From contig JAUIIV010000010.1 of NCBI GenBank assembly GCA_030431675.1, positions 1 to 39,663 on the forward strand: DNA of 39,663 nucleotides, in the 5' to 3' direction. The notes under the pieces were generated by a model. That model saw only the letters and a program-made list of their open reading frames with translations, was not told where the DNA came from and made no database searches. The DNA comes from Gammaproteobacteria bacterium. GTDB lineage: Bacteria > Pseudomonadota > Gammaproteobacteria > UBA6186 > Azoamicaceae. Both the position numbers and the translations under genes were made by a program. Below, one piece after another: positions 19,719-27,896 of this stretch (positions are counted from its first letter, which is position 1; every line of letters starts with the position of its first letter).

Positions 19719-20390
19719 TTAGTCCCTGCGTCCAGCTAATAAAGCAAATAGACGTAGCAAGTTTATAAACAGATTAAAGAGAGATACATATAAGCTTACT
19801 GTAGCCATAATGTAATTTCTTTGTCCGCCATGAATAATTTGACTAGTTTCAAATAAAATAAAACCACTCATCAATAATACTATTGCTGCAGACAATACTA
19901 AGTCTAGAGCTGGAATGTAGAAGAAAAACATTGCCAGGCTGGCTACAATTGCTACAGTAATTCCCACAGCTAAAAATCCGCCTAGGTAGCTGAAGTTTTT
20001 ACGTGTAGTCATTGCATAACCAGATAAACCAAAAAATATGGCTCCGGTAGATGCTAATGCCGCTGTTACAATTTGCGAGCCATTGCTAAATCCTTGGATA
20101 GTAGCATTAAGGATTGGTCCTAGGGTTAGTCCCATAAAACCAGTAAACAAAAATACTGATATTAGTCCCAAACTAGAGTTAGCCGTAGCACTAGTTAAGT
20201 ACAACAGACCAAAGTATCCGATAATTATCAGGAACAATGGGATTTGTAAATTTGTAACCATAGAAATGGCAGCAGTAAACGCACTAAATAGTACTGTCAT
20301 AGACAATAGTATGTATGTGTTTCTGATCACTTTATTGGTCGCCAAGATGCCAGGGGCGCTCGTGGTGACACTATTAAAATTTTGTTGCAT
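19719..20390 (-). CDS. yccA: Bax inhibitor-1 / YccA family membrane protein
   Basis: An inner-membrane protein of the BI-1/YccA family with seven hydrophobic segments over 223 residues (for example ILLSMTVLFSAFTAAISMV, LVLSAAIVLLMSGFILFE). YccA in E. coli modulates the FtsH protease. The family tail FETSQIIHGG is present. ATG 20390 (MQQNFNSVTT) is preferred over the ATG at 20405 because a perfect GGAGG lies eight bases before it, inside the longer frame. It heads the tus operon; yccA and tusE are also neighbours in E. coli, although no functional link is established. Confidence 0.93.
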   Translation of the reverse strand: MQQNFNSVTTSAPGILATNKVIRNTYILLSMTVLFSAFTAAISMVTNLQIPLFLIIIGYFGLLYLTSATANSSLGLISVFLFTGFMGLTLGPILNATIQGFSNGSQIVTAALASTGAIFFGLSGYAMTTRKNFSYLGGFLAVGITVAIVASLAMFFFYIPALDLVLSAAIVLLMSGFILFETSQIIHGGQRNYIMATVSLYVSLFNLFINLLRLFALLAGRRD

Positions 20391-20510
20391 ATTCACTACC
20401 TCCATACAAAGGATTCAGTTTCGAAAGCTCAATAACATAGTTCAAAGTATATGGTCACAAACTAAATAGTCAAGCTACCTGTTGTCTTCTTCTAGATCTA
20501 GGTCTAAATC

Positions 20511-20735
20511 TTATTCTTCGTCCTCATCTTCATCGTCTTCTTCATCAATCTCTTCCTCAAAAGTGTACTCTTCTTCTTGGATTAGAGTCTGAAACATGAA
20601 GGTTTCACCGCCATCACGTGTAATAACCAAGTCTCCAGCCAACTCGTAGCCTGCGAGTAAGGCATCAGAAATAGCTTTTTCGAACTCAGCTATATTTGAA
20701 TCTGTTCCACGGATAACCTTGAAGGGTGATGTCAT
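20511..20735 (-). CDS. DUF1737-like small protein with acidic tail
   Basis: A 74-residue protein. Residues 5-52 (FKVIRGTDSNIAEFEKAIS... LLAGYELAGDLVITRDG... FMFQTLI) follow the DUF1737 pattern of a strand, a helix ending in GWEL-like GYEL, and a closing strand with a Gln. The last 20 residues are almost only Glu and Asp (EEEIDEEDDEDEDEE), giving a strongly acidic tail. It stands alone between yccA and the BON-domain gene. The function of DUF1737 is unknown; the family match is from pattern only. Confidence 0.6.
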   Translation of the reverse strand: MTSPFKVIRGTDSNIAEFEKAISDALLAGYELAGDLVITRDGGETFMFQTLIQEEEYTFEEEIDEEDDEDEDEE

Positions 20736-20956
20736 AGTAATTTCTCCAACTAAATTAATGATAAATTCTAACTGTTTAGTAACTTATAAGCAGTATATAA
20801 AAACTGTGCTGCAAGTAAATGCTTTTTGGTAGTTCAAGTGGCAAAAAACTTTTGCTAACTATATTGAGGAGCCTGTTAAGTTGAAATACTAATAATTAAT
20901 ACAAAAGGGTAAACGCCCACACTCAATACTCTACTGTGCAGGCGATCTGATATCTG

Positions 20957-20976
20957 CTAACAGCCTAAGCTGTTAG
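20957..20976 (-). terminator. Perfect hairpin overlapping the stop of the BON-domain gene
   Basis: CTAACAGC (20957-20964), loop CTAA, GCTGTTAG (20969-20976): an 8-bp perfect stem. On the minus strand it contains the stop codon of the BON gene. There is no T-tract after it, so it may protect the mRNA 3' end or be a weak terminator. Confidence 0.45.
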
Positions 20977-21332
20977 TGGCCTACTTTAAGGTCTGTGGCA
21001 TCAACTGATTTTACACCACATACATTATGGGTAACCTTAATAAGTTTATCTCGTTCTTCTTGAGTCTTTACTGTGCCAGATAGGTGCACTACACCACAGT
21101 TGGTAGTTACAGAAATACAAGAGCTGCATGTGCAAGATAAAATGTCAGATTTAACTTTGCCAGTAATAGCCGAATCACTGATGTAATTACCAACTGGAGG
21201 AGCTACCACTGATACTGCATTACCAGTCACTTGGACGGCTCCACCAATCACATCAGTAACTATATTAGCTGCATAGACATTGCTTGCACCTGCAAGGCTT
21301 ACTACGGCAACAATTTGTAATAATGAGCGCAT
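20973..21332 (-). CDS. Secreted BON-domain protein (OsmY-like)
   Basis: A 119-residue protein with a signal peptide (LLQIVAVVSLAGASNVYA|A, cut near residue 21). After a Gly/Val-rich linker the single BON domain runs from about 52 to 116: DSAITGKVKSDILSC, then CGVVHLSGTVKTQEERDKLIKV and GVKSVDATDLKVG. BON domains bind phospholipid in envelope stress proteins such as OsmY, DolP and Kbp. Unusual here are six cysteines within the domain (CTCSSC, TNCG, HNVC), suggesting disulfides in the periplasm. The gene is monocistronic and ends in a perfect hairpin. Confidence 0.85.
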   Translation of the reverse strand: MRSLLQIVAVVSLAGASNVYAANIVTDVIGGAVQVTGNAVSVVAPPVGNYISDSAITGKVKSDILSCTCSSCISVTTNCGVVHLSGTVKTQEERDKLIKVTHNVCGVKSVDATDLKVGH

Positions 21333-21598
21333 AACAACTGCTCCTTTTTAAAGACTACACACCAAACATAGCACATATAGGTAATGGTTTCTGGGAGTTA
21401 TCACTGTGTTTAATGCTAGGGGTATATGTCAGAATTTTACGCTAAAAATATATATTTTTTTAATAAGCTTTTAATCTTTTTCGCGGATTGTCATTGCCAT
21501 TGCATGGAGTTTGCGAGTTTTTGCCTTTAGAAATAGCCTGGGTGTTATAGGTATATGTTAGAGGTAATATTTGTGAGCTATATCTAATCGTTCTAACT

Positions 21599-22659
21599 TC
21601 AGTTTGACATTTTCAAGCCTTGGAGCAGTGTCTGCAATTGTTGTTCTTCTTCGTCACAATAATAAGAGCTCAATTGTTGTGCGCCGCAATAAATGATGGG
21701 CAAGGCATCAACAGCGGCTCCATATGCTAAAGGCTTATTATCAGCTGCTAATGCCTTGAATCTAGCATATCCCCAAGTAAGTTTTTCGCAGCCATTTAGA
21801 GAAGAATTTTTTATAGACTCTTTTATTTGTGTCGCATAATCGAACAAAGGTCCGGTTAGTGAAAGAGAATTTATCAATGTATCTATTGCTATTGAAACAT
21901 CGGGTCTTGTTAACCAAAAAGATACTCTAGTTAGCTCTATATAGGAAGGTTCAGATACCTCAAAGCCAAAATACTTTTAATTTCGCACTTGCAGATTTTA
22001 TTAGCGCATGTATTCGCTTAGCTTCGCTTGCAGCATAAATTTGTAAAGCGCGACTTTTAATGTAAGCGAGTCTGATTTCATCAATCATATCTTGATTTAT
22101 TTTCTCTTTAGGTTTTATTTCAACCCCTTCAGAATCATCTGCATCTTTAAATTGCACTTTATGCTGTTCGATAAACGCAGCGCTATCGTTTAGTACACAC
22201 ACTGATTAACTTGGGTGCCAGCCATGCTTTATTCATCCTGGTGACCATGGCTTCGTATATTATTCTATTTTGCCATAAATCACGAATCATTTGAATAGCA
22301 CTGTCTTTTTGTATTACGTAGGCAGCTGGAGGACAGCTTTCAATATATGCCGCAGAAGCCGTTAATAATGCAGAAAAGGTAGAGCCGTTTGTTACAAATT
22401 CTCCAGTAGTGCCAAATGTAAGATTGCAGTCTGCATTAACGACGAATGGAGCTGGCGGTAAATATTTTATTGTAAAGTTTACAATTTGTAGGAGGGTAGA
22501 TAACAAGGAACGAGATATTTTTTGATACACATTATCTGGTAAAGCATACGGAAGATTAACCAAGGTCTGCAAGCATGCGCCAATACCATTAAATTGTAAA
22601 AACCAGATTTCACCTGACACTTCAGCTGCAAGATATTTTTATTCTTCAAACGTCTTCAT
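21599..22659 (-). pseudogene. Broken unknown gene, two frameshifts and a possible nonsense codon
   Basis: Three consecutive minus-strand open frames (22620-22183, 22202-21960, 21877-21599 and its upstream extension to about 21977) overlap slightly and read as one protein of about 340 residues. The first break lies at a GT run (GTGTGTGT, about 22194-22202): adding one GT unit restores ISVCVLND. The second lies in AAAAG near 21971: dropping one A joins SAKLK to YFGFEVSEPSY. An in-frame TAA at 22639-22641 also separates a short start (ATG 22659, MKTFEE) from KYLAAEVSGEIW. No family is recognised; the product would be Cys-bearing, partly hydrophobic near the N-terminus and helical after. It is most simply a decaying gene. 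Confidence 0.55.
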
Positions 22660-23068
22660 CGAGGTTTTGTCGTAACGCATCTGTCAATTTTGGCCTATCT
22701 TTGACATAGCCCATATTCTAATAAAAATTTTACCAGAAAATAGCCCCATACACAAACAGCCGCAATTGTGATCTATTTGCTAGTCAATTCGTGATCTTTA
22801 CCTGATATTTTACGAAATTTGTGATTGTTTTCTTACATCACATCCGTAATCTAAGTGCAATTACCCTGTATACACAGGGAACTTTTGCCTGACCCCGATG
22901 TCTAATCCTGTAACCGAAAGAGATAGGGGGGGGCGTGTCTGGGTTAAATCGAAAAAGAGGCATACTTACAGGTAATCAAAAAGATCTACTCATAGAACAG
23001 GGAAAGGAAATATAGCGAACATATACACTAGTACAACTCCGCTATATGATAGAAATATATTCTTTGAC
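22660..23068. other. 409-base gap with a hairpin and a G8 tract
   Basis: No convincing gene. A short minus-strand frame (from ATG near 22716, 22 codons, MGYVKDRPKLTDALRQNL) ends just before the broken gene and could be its original start in another frame. Other contents are the hairpin at 22864-22879 and a run of eight G at 22926-22933. The ankyrin-type gene at 23069 has no ribosome site in this stretch. Confidence 0.4.
22864..22879. terminator. Perfect 6-bp hairpin CCCTGT-ATAC-ACAGGG
   Basis: Arms CCCTGT (22864-22869) and ACAGGG (22874-22879) with a four-base loop, followed on the plus strand by AACTTTTG. The short T run makes it a weak terminator candidate; it could equally be a protein-binding site, being nearly palindromic. 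Confidence 0.3.
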
Positions 23069-24940
23069 ATGGGATTACATAATACGCGCGGGGAACATTC
23101 AGCTATACCTATAAATTCTCATGACTTAGTTAGGATGGATTATCTAGCAGCAATTGTAGCTGTAATGTGGGCAATAGAGAGTATAACTCCTGAAGAAGAT
23201 AAGTTTTCCAGAGGATCATGGAAAATATCAGATACACGTCTGGCGGATTTTCTAAAGGGCTACTATAATTATGCAAATCCGGAAAGGGTTGCTGGTATTT
23301 CCTTAGCACAAGGGCAGATTACAGCTGCCAACAATTTGATTTATTCAAGAGATCCCAATAATGGATTATCTAGTCATTACAAAAATGATAAAGATCAACA
23401 TGGGGTTGATATAAGGTTTCATCCGCAAGATGATTCGTGTTTTATTTTGCCGCCATTTACTGATATGCGAAGTCATATATTATTTGGCGAAATTTCAGGA
23501 CATAAACAAACAACCTTTTTAAAGTTTGAAATGTTTGGATTAGGGGATTACAAGCAGTTTGCATACCATGCTGTAGAGTTTATGCATGGAGGAGACACCA
23601 CTGCGTCTAGGAGAGAAAAAGACTTTCCTCCAGAATATGCTAAGCTGTATAATGATTTCTGTAGTATTTTAAAGATTACTCCTGAGAAAAATTATCAAGA
23701 TGCTATGACGCAAGTTACGGATATAATGTTTGGTACTCGTGATGAAAAATCCAAACATGGTATTCAAGGTAGAGTTAGTCCTGAAGCCTCAAGGGTATAT
23801 GAGATGATGAATACGGGAGGGAGGGATTCACGTATAGTTTCAGGAAATGAGGTTGTATTGACTTTGTCGAATGAATTTCCTGTGTTTAGGGAACATACAA
23901 CTGCCACAAATGTCATTAGCATAGAAGATGTCATGCAGAAATTGTCTACAGAAGATCAATTAAAGATATATCTTCCTGCGTTAATCATGCGTGCTTCAAA
24001 GGCAGAAATATTATCGTTAAATAAGAATTTCTTGGCTCGCCAGTCGAATGGTACGACAATTGCAGCTATTCTATATTCCACAGAGGAAGGGAAAAGGGCA
24101 TTATGTAAATTGCTAGACTATGCACCACAACTTGATTGGCCGGATGCTGCACTTGGACGACAGGAGCCGACCGTGTTGGGCACATTTTTTGCTCAAGGGG
24201 TGGTAGTTAAGTGTTGTGACTTGCAGTGTAGAGATATAAGCAAAAAGACTAGGCTCACAGATTTATACAAAGCTGTTGCCTATGGAGAACGAGATAAAGT
24301 TGGTGAGTTATTAGATAGTTCATTTCAAGGATATTTCGATAATAGTGAGGTCAAGGCAGATACAATTTTAATTTGTGCTGCTAGGTTAGGATACTTTGGC
24401 ATTTTCAGTATGATCCTAGATAAATACACAGAAAACCAACAAAATAAAACAATTATATCCATTAATCCATTAAGTGGTATTCGTGAGGCAAATCCTTCAG
24501 GGAATGAAACGGCCTTCAATATGCTCATAAGCTACTTGGACAGATTGGATAGCACTAATTCTTCAGTTGTATTGCCAGATACATATTATGTCGCAGTAGA
24601 TACGTTCCTCACGTCTCTTAAAAAGTACCCGCCTGGGGCTGGATCTTTTGGGGTTACAGGCAAGAGAATTAGTGATAGCCTTGGGACTGAAGATGCTTTT
24701 GGCATGACTCCCATTGATAGGATCGTTAAGAGTGGGGATATAAAGTTATTAAAAATCCTAGATAAGCATGGTGATTACTTTAAGTTGTTTGGAATTGATC
24801 AAAATAAGGCTATTAAACTTGAAAGTATGATTCCAAGCAACTGTCAAATATTTAAAGATATGTTTTCTGAAGGCGCTAAGCGCGCTGGTATTACCCTATC
24901 CGGAGCGGGCAGGATTGATGCTCCGCGTAGGAGATTCTAG
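23069..24940 (+). CDS. Large ankyrin-type protein, possible host-directed effector
   Basis: A 623-residue protein without signal peptide. The C-terminal part (about 410-590) shows degenerate ankyrin-like helix pairs: LTDLYKAVAYGERDKVGELLDS, ADTILICAARLGYFGIFSMILD, ETAFNMLISYLDR and AFGMTPIDRIVKSGDIKLLKILDKHG. The N-terminal 230 residues form a separate domain with DLVRMDYLAAIVAVMWAIE, then a segment of conserved look (FLKFEMFGLGD... YHAVEFMHGG... SRREKDFPPEYAKLY). I cannot name this domain, but the KFE.FG...H...RREK.P spacing resembles the front domain of some Legionella and Coxiella ankyrin proteins. ATG 23069 has no ribosome site and no other start codon lies in frame up to a TAA at 22973. 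Neighbours are a broken gene and an IS remnant. Confidence 0.75.
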   Translation: MGLHNTRGEHSAIPINSHDLVRMDYLAAIVAVMWAIESITPEEDKFSRGSWKISDTRLADFLKGYYNYANPERVAGISLAQGQITAANNLIYSRDPNNGLSSHYKNDKDQHGVDIRFHPQDDSCFILPPFTDMRSHILFGEISGHKQTTFLKFEMFGLGDYKQFAYHAVEFMHGGDTTASRREKDFPPEYAKLYNDFCSILKITPEKNYQDAMTQVTDIMFGTRDEKSKHGIQGRVSPEASRVYEMMNTGGRDSRIVSGNEVVLTLSNEFPVFREHTTATNVISIEDVMQKLSTEDQLKIYLPALIMRASKAEILSLNKNFLARQSNGTTIAAILYSTEEGKRALCKLLDYAPQLDWPDAALGRQEPTVLGTFFAQGVVVKCCDLQCRDISKKTRLTDLYKAVAYGERDKVGELLDSSFQGYFDNSEVKADTILICAARLGYFGIFSMILDKYTENQQNKTIISINPLSGIREANPSGNETAFNMLISYLDRLDSTNSSVVLPDTYYVAVDTFLTSLKKYPPGAGSFGVTGKRISDSLGTEDAFGMTPIDRIVKSGDIKLLKILDKHGDYFKLFGIDQNKAIKLESMIPSNCQIFKDMFSEGAKRAGITLSGAGRIDAPRRRF

Positions 24941-25121
24941 CGGGATAGTTTAGACAAGATATGAAATTCCTTTTTTTGGTAACCTACTAGGGAGCTACTT
25001 CTGATATTGTACGTGCAACTGGTCCAAAGCTCATGCGATGTTGTCCGGATATTGGTCCATATTTTTCTAATGCAGCCAAATATTCTTGTGTAGGATAGCC
25101 GGCCTCGTATGCAATATCCTG

Positions 25122-25609
25122 TAAGTGCCTCCCTTAAAAGAGATCCACTATTTTCATACTACTTTACGTAAAAATTGTGTTGGTGACAACATCTTTAATC
25201 CTTTGTGCGGTGCATACTCATTGTAATCGTTGAACCATTCTCCAAGCTTGCTGATAACAGTTGCTGCATCTGGCAGCTCATTTACCCATACATAATCTCG
25301 TTTGAACGTCTTAACAAATGCTTCAGCCATACCGTTACTCTCGGGGCTATATGGCCTTGTAGTACAGACCTCAAAACGCAACGCAATTAGCAATTAAATC
25401 ACGTATCATCTCACCATCTATACCACCTACTGCTGTCGCTGTATAGCCCATAACTTCACGGTCGCAGCAATCTAAAGCAAAAGCAACCTGAACCTTCTTT
25501 TTCTGCCTTAGAAATGTACCGTCTTCCTCGCGTAATCGATAATTCACTCACGTGTAACTCCTCTTAGTTGGTTAGTAACTAAGTGGATCTGTTTTAAGGG
25601 GGGCACTTA
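25122..25609 (-). mobile_element. Internally deleted IS3-type element (MITE-like) with terminal inverted repeats
   Basis: The left end 25122-25149 and the right end 25582-25609 are inverted repeats of 28 bp with two mismatches (TAAGTGCCtCCCTTAAAAgA against TAAGTGCCcCCCTTAAAAcA over the first 20). TAA is also found just outside the right end (25610-25612), so the true edges may be offset by a 3-bp target duplication. Between the ends lie only fragments of an IS2-type transposase on the minus strand. At about 486 bp the element cannot move itself, but both ends are kept, so a related transposase could still act on it. Confidence 0.7.
25154..25547 (-). pseudogene. IS3-family (IS2-like) transposase OrfB remnant
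   Basis: Two pieces of an integrase-type transposase. The upstream piece (25547 to about 25383) reads EEDGTFLRQKKKVQVAFALD, CCDREVMGYT and GGIDGEMIRDLIANC, like the IS2 OrfB region CDDGEPLRVTFALDCCDRE...GGYDSETVQDVM. The downstream piece (25393-25154) reads FEVCTTRPYSPESNGMAEAF and VKTFKRDYVWVNELPDA, the region with the catalytic Glu, and ends PTQFLRKVV. The middle with the second catalytic Asp (DNGS) has been deleted and the frames no longer match. The N-terminal part and OrfA are gone too. Confidence 0.85.
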
Positions 25610-25961
25610 TAAAATGTCGCCTAAGCTTACACGTAACTCATATTTTGTTTCATCTCCAAAGAGGATTAATGGTTTCTCTTGTCGATGTTTATCAAAAATT
25701 TTTTCTAGCTCTCTGGGTAATACAACTGATGGCATAAATAAACCTCATAAAAATTTTGTGTATGAAAAGTAAGCTATTAACGAGTAATCATAGGTATCGC
25801 AAGGTGCATATTAACTTATATTGCTCATTGGGACTATCCCATAGGTGTAAATACCAAAAATTTCTATTAGGAGCTAGAAATGGTACGAGGTCATTGACAT
25901 TACCCATAATTTATGTTAGTTTGCACAATAACACAAATGCTGTCACGTGGGTATAATAATT

Positions 25962-26573
25962 ATGACTAATAATAAAATGATAAGCTTTGAAGTTCGTAAT
26001 GGTTCTCAGATGATAGTTCTAAGTAACTTTAGCAATCAAGAGCTAATAAGATTGAAGTACTGGGGAATGAGTGTACATACATTCGATGGAGTTGAAGGCC
26101 GATATATACCCCTGGATAATGTTTCTAAATATTACAATGCCTTAGAAGCTTTGTATCTTGAGTATGGTGCAGGAAATATAGAAATAGAAGATAATGCACA
26201 TATTAGATACCTTATTCGCAATGAGGATCCAACTAAGAGTTTTAGAGAAATGTTGGTGAATTTTATTAATGGTTTTAATATAGTGCGGGCAGCAGTACCT
26301 AATGAGGTTGCAGTTGTATGTGAGCCACCTCCACTTGCCGAAGTTGTGCCTCCAAAAGCGTTAGAAGAAAGTGCGCTTGCTGCTACGCAAATAAGTGCAA
26401 AGCCTATTCAACCTCAAGGCCAAGATACTAAAAGCGGCATTTCACATAAAGCAACATTAGCAGGTGCTGTAGGATTGGGCCTTGCTGCCTACGGAATTTA
26501 TAGAAATCGCAGTGCACTAGAATTAGCTGGGCAAACTTTATCTGCAGTAAGAAGGCGATTTCTAAATATATAA
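25962..26573 (+). CDS. Hypothetical protein with one C-terminal hydrophobic segment
   Basis: A 203-residue protein from ATG 25962; a GTG five codons earlier is also open, but neither has a clear ribosome site. Residues 1-110 look folded (ISFEVRNGSQMIVLSNFSNQ, KYWGMSVHTFDGVEGRYIPL). A Pro/Ala/Glu-rich linker follows (121-160), then a Gly/Ala hydrophobic segment (165-180, LAGAVGLGLAAYGIY) and a basic tail (SAVRRRFLNI). TATAAT lies five bases before the ATG. No family recognised. The layout of soluble head, linker and single membrane segment fits a membrane-anchored or host-membrane protein, which is inference. Confidence 0.6.
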   Translation: MTNNKMISFEVRNGSQMIVLSNFSNQELIRLKYWGMSVHTFDGVEGRYIPLDNVSKYYNALEALYLEYGAGNIEIEDNAHIRYLIRNEDPTKSFREMLVNFINGFNIVRAAVPNEVAVVCEPPPLAEVVPPKALEESALAATQISAKPIQPQGQDTKSGISHKATLAGAVGLGLAAYGIYRNRSALELAGQTLSAVRRRFLNI

Positions 26574-26717
26574 TTGATTTTTACTGCAAGGCGCATGGAA
26601 GCGCTTTGGTAAATTTACTTAAGTCACATGAATAAGATAGTGAAGCATAACCCTCATATATTATGAATCATAACAAAGTGTTTACAATTCATATTTCAAT
26701 CTAGTACACTTGTCCGC

Positions 26718-26807
26718 GGAGAGGTGGCTGAGTGGTCGAAAGCGGCGGTCTTGAAAACCGTTGAAGGGTTAAACCTTCCCAGGGTTCGAATCCCTGTCTC
26801 TCCGCCA
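26718..26807 (+). tRNA. tRNA-Ser(TGA)
   Basis: A 90-base class II tRNA. The acceptor arms GGAGAGG and TCTCTCC pair, with discriminator G and encoded CCA. The anticodon loop CTTGAAA gives anticodon TGA, reading UCN codons. A long variable arm follows, as expected for serine, then a TTCGAAT T-loop. A possible -35 (TTTACA, 26681-26686) lies upstream, but the -10 is poor. Confidence 0.97.
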
Positions 26808-26903
26808 AGCTGCAAAGCTAGGCATGCTTCCTAAGGTTTATGTCAATCCTATTTCAAAGCTAAAAGATAATTACTCAGAGTGCTTTTTATTGATTCTTAA
26901 GAG

Positions 26904-26937
26904 AAAGCCGGAGTAATGAATTTACCCCGGGCTTTTT
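26904..26937 (+). terminator. Intrinsic terminator downstream of tRNA-Ser
   Basis: AAAGCC pairs with GGCTTT, with an inner GG.GTAA/TTAC.CC stem and a TGAA loop, and TTTTT follows on the plus strand. It lies about 100 bases after the tRNA, so the primary transcript carries a long 3' trailer with no gene visible in it. Confidence 0.75.
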
Positions 26938-26984
26938 GGTTTGTACGATTGGTAGCCCCACACACTACATTGCTTTATTGCTCT

Positions 26985-27596
26985 CTAAAGAGTAACTCTA
27001 GCTCTTGTTGTAGCAATGCGTTCTTTCCATTCAGGAACTCTCATTGCCATTTCTTTATGAGCTTTATCCTCAAGGTCTCTACACTGGTTTTGTGCTTTAG
27101 ACCAGAGTCTCAAGAACTCTTTCTTGCTTTGTGTAAAAAGGTTTTCAGTATTTTTAGCTTTAGTGTCCTCTGAATAAGTGATTTGGATTTTTTTTGCGGC
27201 ATAATAGGTTAAACCTGTCAGGCCAGCAGCCAAAGCAAATTTACCGCCAAACGGGTAGGCACTGTTTAGAGCAAACCTTCTAGCTGTTTTTACGTTAAGA
27301 GGTCTTTCTAAGCGTGCTAGATCACGAAGTCCTTCGCATCTGCTTGCGAGATCCTGTTCCGTTGTCGCTATTGCGCTTATGTTTAAATCATACACTAAAG
27401 AGGTTATGTTACCCACGGCAGCTGCTTGAACTGCTTTATTTTGCTGTGGGTTAATATAATTGACTATAGCCTTTACAAAATTCGTCATGCCACTAAAAGG
27501 ATCTCCTGCAGTTCCTGTTAAAGGTAATTTACTAAAGGGGCTGTTAAATGACCATTTGGTTAGATTTATGCTTCCTGGAGTATCGCTCAACGCCAT
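26985..27596 (-). CDS. Hypothetical protein, 203 residues
   Basis: ATG 27596 has a good AAGGA ribosome site. No family recognised. The N-terminus is neutral (DTPGSINLTKWSFNSPFSKL), then a helical region (40-110) rich in Ala and Arg. A Gly/Ala/Tyr hydrophobic segment lies at 117-136 (FGGKFALAAGLTGLTYYAAK), followed by a charged helical tail (KEFLRLWSKAQNQCRDLEDK) likely to be a coiled coil. This resembles the layout of the neighbouring gene at 25962 without clear sequence similarity. It stands alone, convergent with the tRNA-Ser transcript. Confidence 0.6.
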   Translation of the reverse strand: MALSDTPGSINLTKWSFNSPFSKLPLTGTAGDPFSGMTNFVKAIVNYINPQQNKAVQAAAVGNITSLVYDLNISAIATTEQDLASRCEGLRDLARLERPLNVKTARRFALNSAYPFGGKFALAAGLTGLTYYAAKKIQITYSEDTKAKNTENLFTQSKKEFLRLWSKAQNQCRDLEDKAHKEMAMRVPEWKERIATTRARVTL

Positions 27597-27896
27597 TGTT
27601 TCTTCCTTATAAAAATGTTGTTACTGATTCGAATACAGATGAATAATGCCTTAAAAAATTATAAAAGCCAAGCCTACAACTCATGCTAATTTTACAACTT
27701 AATTACCGCTAATAAATACAGGTAAAATTCCTAATAAAATTAATTTACTTGCTATCTGTGGTGTTTTTTTTGTAAACTAACCTTATAACTAAGCGTTTCT
27801 GATAAACCTAACAACTGACTCAAGTTGCTTTTTAAATGAATATATGCTTTGCTAGACTGTATCGTAACTACGTCTTTACCTTTTATGGAGGCCACA
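27597..27896. other. 300-base divergent spacer upstream of uvrY
   Basis: AT-rich, with a T8 tract near 27762-27769 and no open frame of note. It must contain the uvrY promoter. A TGCTAGACT extended -10-like sequence occurs near 27850, but no matching -35 is placed well. No clear palindrome. Confidence 0.4.

Larger units (their letters stand above)
24987..25735 (-). pseudogene. Small unknown gene split by an IS3-type element
   Basis: From ATG 25735 (GAGG ribosome site) 42 codons run MPSVVLPRELEKIFDKHR... LRVSLGDIL into a stop formed by the element's end. On the far side of the element, from about 25124 down to a TAG at 24987-24989, an open frame reads QDIAYEAGYPTQEYLAALEK ... ISEVAP. Removing bases 25122-25609 joins GAC ATT TTA to CAG GAT ATT in frame, giving SLGDILQDIAYEAGY and a protein of about 86 residues. 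I do not recognise the family. The smooth junction is good evidence that this was one gene before the insertion. Confidence 0.65.

Noticed and set aside
25756..25956. A 66-codon plus-strand open frame before the 25962 gene
   Set aside because: No ribosome site or recognisable protein character, and it overlaps the start region of a better-supported gene.
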